A DNA stretch of 16,294 nt. Source: JAJKIV01 sp036274195 (GTDB lineage Bacteria > Gemmatimonadota > Gemmatimonadetes > Gemmatimonadales > Gemmatimonadaceae). Under the pieces are notes generated by a model. The model made no database searches. It was given only the letters and a program-made list of their open reading frames with translations, and was not told where the DNA came from. Within the stretch, counting starts at the first letter, position 1. The number at the start of each line of letters is the position of its first letter. A program made the translations under genes and the position numbers. Of the stretch, positions 12,793 through 16,294 are shown in pieces. The stretch spans positions 1-16,294 of the forward strand of contig DASUGD010000272.1 of NCBI GenBank assembly GCA_036274195.1, given 5' to 3'.

Positions 12793-13716
12793 TCATGGTG
12801 GCGGCGGTAGCGTGCACGACGCACGCGCGAAGGTTCCGGGCTTCTTTTTCCCACCGCCCTCGCCGACGAGCAGCAGAGCGCCGTTGTTCGCGATCGCGAT
12901 GCCCTCGCCCTGTGGCTCCTGCAGCGGAGTCACGTCGAATCTGAGGACCTGGCGGGCGGTCCCCCTCACGAACTCATCGGCCGCGAAGAAGCTGACGTAT
13001 CCGTGCGTCCGGAGGACGACCCAGCGACCGTCGGGCGATGCCCCCGCGCCGGTGATTCGATCGCTGCGCTTGGAGCGTCCGGTGCGCTTGCCCTGCTTCT
13101 GTGCTCCCCCTTTGGCGACGCCGCCCGTGCTCTCGACATGGCCGATCCACTCGAGCGTGACGGTCGCTCCATTTCGAAACGGAGTCGGGACGCGATAGAG
13201 GTACGACGGGCCATCCTCACCCTTCGTGACGACGAACATGTCGCCTTTCGGGAGCACGATGAGTGCTTCGGCGTCTCGCGGCCGATCCGGGTATTTCGCA
13301 TGCAGGGTTTCGACCTGGTCGGTGGCTTTCGCGTCAGGCGCCGGCTCTGGAGTGCGATAGATGGTGATGGATGACCGGGACGCGCGATTGTCGCCAATGT
13401 CCGCGATGTACAGGCAACTGCCACCCGGACACGGGGCAACGGCGATGTCCTCCCAGTCCACGATTTCCGCGCCGGTCACGTGGACCGAGCCGAGCAGCGC
13501 TCCCTTGTCCGACAGCGCATACACGATCGGCTTGCTCGAATCGTTGTGCGTCCAGGCCACGCCGGGCGTGCGCGCGCTGAACGCTACGCCACTGGCTTCC
13601 GGAACCTTGAGCAGCGGGACCAGGGAACCGTCGATGGTGCAGCCCGATGCCGTTAGGCTCGACCCGAACGGCGTCGCCATGAACGTGATCACCACGAGAG
13701 CGCTTGGAGGGAGCAT
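12793..13716 (-). CDS. Exported beta-propeller-like protein of unknown role
   Basis: A 307-residue protein from ATG 13716. The N-terminus is hydrophobic (ALVVITFMATPFGSS) and runs to an SGC at 24-26, so it is either a lipoprotein with a poor lipobox or a secreted protein. The body has short repeated beta-type motifs: VAWTHNDSSKPIVYAL, then DWEDIAV, YIADIGDN, then DAEALIVLPKGDMFVVTKG, GASPDGRWVVLRTHGYV and QGEGIAIANNGALLLVGEG. This pattern fits phytase-like or NHL/YncE-like propellers, and the same WTHND/DWED/DIGDN order occurs in actinobacterial secreted proteins. A Lys/Arg-rich loop (about residues 203-220) is unusual. A longer TTG start at 13824 would crowd the divergent gene at 13840. It converges with the permease gene, with 19 bases between stops. 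Enzyme activity is not shown. Confidence 0.7.
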   Translation of the reverse strand: MLPPSALVVITFMATPFGSSLTASGCTIDGSLVPLLKVPEASGVAFSARTPGVAWTHNDSSKPIVYALSDKGALLGSVHVTGAEIVDWEDIAVAPCPGGSCLYIADIGDNRASRSSITIYRTPEPAPDAKATDQVETLHAKYPDRPRDAEALIVLPKGDMFVVTKGEDGPSYLYRVPTPFRNGATVTLEWIGHVESTGGVAKGGAQKQGKRTGRSKRSDRITGAGASPDGRWVVLRTHGYVSFFAADEFVRGTARQVLRFDVTPLQEPQGEGIAIANNGALLLVGEGGGKKKPGTFARASCTLPPPP

Positions 13717-13839
13717 GACTGCTGAGGCGTAAAGGGTGATGGGTCGCGTGGTCTTCGCCAAAGCGATGCTGCACTCTGCGAGGGTGGTTGCCGAGCACAA
13801 AGAAGCTAGCGCGAGGCTCAACAATCGCTAACATCTCGC
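13717..13839. promoter_or_regulatory. Divergent promoter region of the propeller and ADOP genes
   Basis: This 123-base gap must drive both genes. On the + strand TAACAT (13829-13834) ends 5 bases before ATG 13840 and fits a -10 element. There is no ribosome site before that ATG, so a leaderless mRNA is possible. No matching -35 is evident. Confidence 0.35.
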
Positions 13840-16294
13840 ATGACCCAGCTCACTCGGTGGTTCGACGCGGTTCGGCAGGATCTCGCCTACACGACCCGCG
13901 GGTTACGTCGCGATCCGCGTTTCGCGGCGACGGTGGTCGCCACCCTCGCGCTCGGTATCGGCGCCAGCGCTGCGCTCTTCTCGCTCGCGGACCGGCTGTT
14001 CTTCCGCCAGCCGGCGGGCGTCGTCAAACCTGACGAGCTGCGACGCATCTATGCGCGGACGAACTGGACGGATGGCGGCATCCCCGCAATCACCGACGTG
14101 TTCGAATACGCGCAGTTCGGCGCGGTTCGATCCGCGCTGGACGGACGGGTCGAGCTGGCAGCATACACGCCGCCTGACACGTTCAGAGTCGGCGATGAAG
14201 AAGGCGCGAAGAGCGCGCGCGGGGTCTACGCCTCGGCGAACCTATTGCCCTTGATCGGCGCGCGCACCGCAATCGGCCGAGCGTTCACGGCCGATGAGGA
14301 TCGCATGAAGAACGGATCGGACGTCGCGGTGATCGGATACCGGCTCTGGAAGAGCGCGTTCGCGGGCGACCCGTCGGTTCTCGGGCGTGTCGTCTCGATC
14401 GCGGGCCTGAAGGCGACGGTGATCGGCGTGATGGCCGATGGGTTCACGGGGATCGATCTCGATCCGGTCGACGTTTGGCTGCCGCTCGCGAAGTATCCAC
14501 CCGACCGGAAGCTCGATATGCCGTGGTATCAGGATTGGCGCTACGGCAATACTGTGCGCGCGATTGGACGTGTCGCTCCTGGCGTATCGGACGCCTGGAT
14601 CGGCTCCGTTGCGACCGCGGCCTTTCGTCGCGGGGAGATCGCGAACGTCGCGGCACACCCGGACACAGCAACGATACTTACAGGTCCGATTCTCTCGGCG
14701 CTCGGGCCGTCGGTCAAACCAAGAACCGAAGTCGCGATAGCATCCCGCCTCGCGGGAGTCGTCACAATCCTCCTGCTCATCGCGTGCTCGAACGTCGCAA
14801 ATCTTCTCCTCGTGCGCGGCATGAAGCGACACCGCGAGCTCGCGGTCCGCATCGCACTCGGCGCATCGCGATCGCGCTTGATCATGCTTCCGATACTCGA
14901 ATCGCTGGTGTTGGCGCTCTGTGCAGCGGTGGTCGCGATGACCATTGCCTCATGGGGGAGTATCGCACTCGCGAGGATAGTACTTCCACCAACCGAGGCG
15001 AACGTTCCGCCAATCGATTTACGCGTCGGCGGCTTCACGATTCTCATCGCGATCCTCGCGGGACTGCTGGGAAGCGTGGGACCAACGATGCGAGCGCTGC
15101 GACCCGACACTATGTCGTCGATGAAACCGGGAGCGCGCGCGGGCAGCGCCCTCCGGTCGCGATCCCGCTCAGCACTGCTGGCGTGTCAGGCATCGCTCTC
15201 TGTGCTGCTGCTCGTTGGCGCCGGGCTGTTCATCCGCAGCCTGAACCGCGCACGAAGTATCGACCTCGGCATGGACACCGATCACATGATCATCGGTGAA
15301 GTGTCGTTCTACGATGCGGCAACGCGCACGAGAAACACCTCGGCGCACATGTCGGAGATCACGAACGGGATGCGCGCGGCGTCCGCGGAGCTTGCCGCCA
15401 TGCCCGGCGTGCGCGGCACCGCGCTCGCGAGCAGCACGCCGCTGTCGGGTTGGGCGGGGTTACCGCTCTATCTCGATGGAGGTAAGGTCCCACCGCGACT
15501 GGACGATCGGGACCCGGCACTGATCGCCGTGACGAGAAACTACTTCGCGGCAACGGGGATGACACTCGTAGCGGGGCGCTCTTTCAACGGCGACGATGTG
15601 CCAGGATCGGAGCCCGTAGTCATAGTCAATGAGACGGCGGCGCGCTTCTACTGGCCAGGTGACAGCCCGCTCGGCAAGTGTCTCGTCCTCATCCGAAAAG
15701 AAGCGCCGTGCAGCCGGGTCATTGGCGTCGTGCGTGATGCCCACTATGACACGGTAGTGGAAACGCCGATGGTTGGGCTGTTCTCCCCGACTGAGCAGCA
15801 GACGACGGGATTTCTCTCGATGCCGACGACGCTCGTCGTGCGCACCGCGCCGGGATCCGGGACTGCTGTCGCCGACGCCATGCGTCGCATTCTTCGGCGG
15901 ACGTTTCCCACCGCGGAGCCTCCGTCGATTGCGTTCACCGCCGAAAGGGTGAACTCGGGCCTGAGGCCGTGGAGGTTGGGGGCGACGTTGTTCACGATGT
16001 TCGGGTTGCTCGCGCTGCTGGTCGCGGCGGTCGGGACGTACAGCGCAATCGCGTATACGGTGAGTCAACGCACGCACGAGATCGGTGTGCGAATGGCGCT
16101 CGGCGCGCGAGCGTCGCACGTCGTGCGACTCGTGACGGGCGAAGGGATGCGCGCGATTGGAGTTGGAATTGTGCTCGGTGTTGCCGCGTCTCTCGCGATG
16201 GGCCGGCTCGTGGCATCCATGTTGTACGACACCTCGCCGCGCGATCCGATCGTCCTCGTCGCGGTCGCGGCGATGCTTGGACTCGTGGCAATCC
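13840..16294 (+). CDS. ADOP-type ABC permease (MacB/FtsX duplicated), 3' end outside the window
   Basis: 818 codons open to the window edge. The N-terminus (DLAYTTRGLRRDPRFAATVV, then ALGIGASAALFSLADRL) is typical of acidobacterial duplicated orphan permeases. TM1 at about 28-50 is followed by a MacB-type periplasmic domain. The first FtsX domain has LLIACSNVANLLLVRG (about 313-326), the basic RELAVRIALGASRSR and TM segments to about 415. A TM at 446-465 (LLACQASLSVLLLVGAGLFI) opens the second copy, with its own periplasmic domain and FtsX domain (LFGL-like TM from about 714, then QRTHEIGVRMALGAR). About 20-30 residues seem to be missing at the C-terminus. Such permeases pair with a MacB-like ATPase and act in efflux or cell-envelope mechanotransmission; no ATPase gene is visible here, as usual for 'orphan' copies. 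Substrate unknown. Confidence 0.93.
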   Translation, partial: MTQLTRWFDAVRQDLAYTTRGLRRDPRFAATVVATLALGIGASAALFSLADRLFFRQPAGVVKPDELRRIYARTNWTDGGIPAITDVFEYAQFGAVRSALDGRVELAAYTPPDTFRVGDEEGAKSARGVYASANLLPLIGARTAIGRAFTADEDRMKNGSDVAVIGYRLWKSAFAGDPSVLGRVVSIAGLKATVIGVMADGFTGIDLDPVDVWLPLAKYPPDRKLDMPWYQDWRYGNTVRAIGRVAPGVSDAWIGSVATAAFRRGEIANVAAHPDTATILTGPILSALGPSVKPRTEVAIASRLAGVVTILLLIACSNVANLLLVRGMKRHRELAVRIALGASRSRLIMLPILESLVLALCAAVVAMTIASWGSIALARIVLPPTEANVPPIDLRVGGFTILIAILAGLLGSVGPTMRALRPDTMSSMKPGARAGSALRSRSRSALLACQASLSVLLLVGAGLFIRSLNRARSIDLGMDTDHMIIGEVSFYDAATRTRNTSAHMSEITNGMRAASAELAAMPGVRGTALASSTPLSGWAGLPLYLDGGKVPPRLDDRDPALIAVTRNYFAATGMTLVAGRSFNGDDVPGSEPVVIVNETAARFYWPGDSPLGKCLVLIRKEAPCSRVIGVVRDAHYDTVVETPMVGLFSPTEQQTTGFLSMPTTLVVRTAPGSGTAVADAMRRILRRTFPTAEPPSIAFTAERVNSGLRPWRLGATLFTMFGLLALLVAAVGTYSAIAYTVSQRTHEIGVRMALGARASHVVRLVTGEGMRAIGVGIVLGVAASLAMGRLVASMLYDTSPRDPIVLVAVAAMLGLVAI

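Larger units (their letters stand above)
109..13658. repeat. Dispersed octamer CGTTAGGC (11 copies across this span)
   Basis: Exact copies on the + strand: 109-116, 3427-3434, 4441-4448, 5618-5625, 6809-6816, 8398-8405, 12768-12775, 13651-13658. Copies read on the minus strand: 2852-2859, 9032-9039, 10383-10390. Nine of eleven are followed by G, giving CGTTAGGCG. Four lie inside intact genes, one inside the primase relic, and the rest at gene ends or between genes. Near misses occur at 5136-5143 (CGTTAGGG) and 5644-5650 (7 of 8 bases). None lies in the kinase gene at 243-2585 or in the ADOP gene. Confidence 0.85.

Noticed and set aside
14242..14832. 196-codon minus-strand frame opposite the ADOP gene
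   Set aside because: Antisense shadow of the periplasmic domain, with no motif or ribosome site.

Overview
The window is G+C-rich with dense genes on both strands and reads like an environmental, probably soil-type, bacterium. The best phylum guess is Gemmatimonadota. This is an inference from the gene mix: a Ser/Thr kinase fused to TolB-like and TPR regions, an ADOP-type duplicated permease, a stand-alone plug-like lipoprotein, and LytS/LytTR-type signalling. No phylogenetic marker gene is present to confirm it.

Layout: (1) 1-242: possible tail of a + strand gene, then non-coding. (2) 243-2585 (-): Ser/Thr kinase with TolB-like and TPR regions. (3) 2649-3426 (+): the C-terminal stump of a P4-type phage primase and a small excisionase-like HTH protein. 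These are relics of an integrated element on the 3' side of a tRNA-Pro(GGG) gene (3608-3681, -), which keeps its own promoter and terminator. (4) 3776-5348 (-): a small very hydrophobic membrane protein, a heptamer-repeat region, and a stand-alone protein related to the C-terminal half of IS110 transposases. (5) 5669-7261 (-): an S41 C-terminal processing protease with a strong terminator. (6) 7262-7876: a 615-base gap rich in 7-base repeats, ending in the promoter of a small plug-like lipoprotein (7877-8320, +). (7) 8408-11756 (-): a two-gene LytS/LytTR-like signalling operon whose kinase is a fusion of a complete histidine kinase with a second, decayed one. (8) 11988-12773 (+): a NiCoT-type Ni/Co permease with a His-rich loop. 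(9) 12793-13716 (-): an exported propeller-like protein. (10) 13840-window end (+): an ADOP/MacB-FtsX permease cut by the window edge.

Two observations stand out. First, the octamer CGTTAGGC, mostly CGTTAGGCG, occurs eleven times on the two strands although less than one copy is expected. Five copies overlap or closely follow stop codons, and the four copies inside intact genes all force TTA or CTA leucine codons. This resembles a genome-wide signal word such as a DNA-uptake or HIP1-like sequence. Second, the histidine kinase at 9255-11756 carries two 4-TM + kinase modules in one chain. In the second, the phosphoacceptor His is Gln and the ATP-binding boxes are gone, giving a built-in kinase/pseudokinase pair.

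Functional links inside the window are few. The kinase and response regulator form one coupled operon, and most other genes are single units with their own promoters or terminators.
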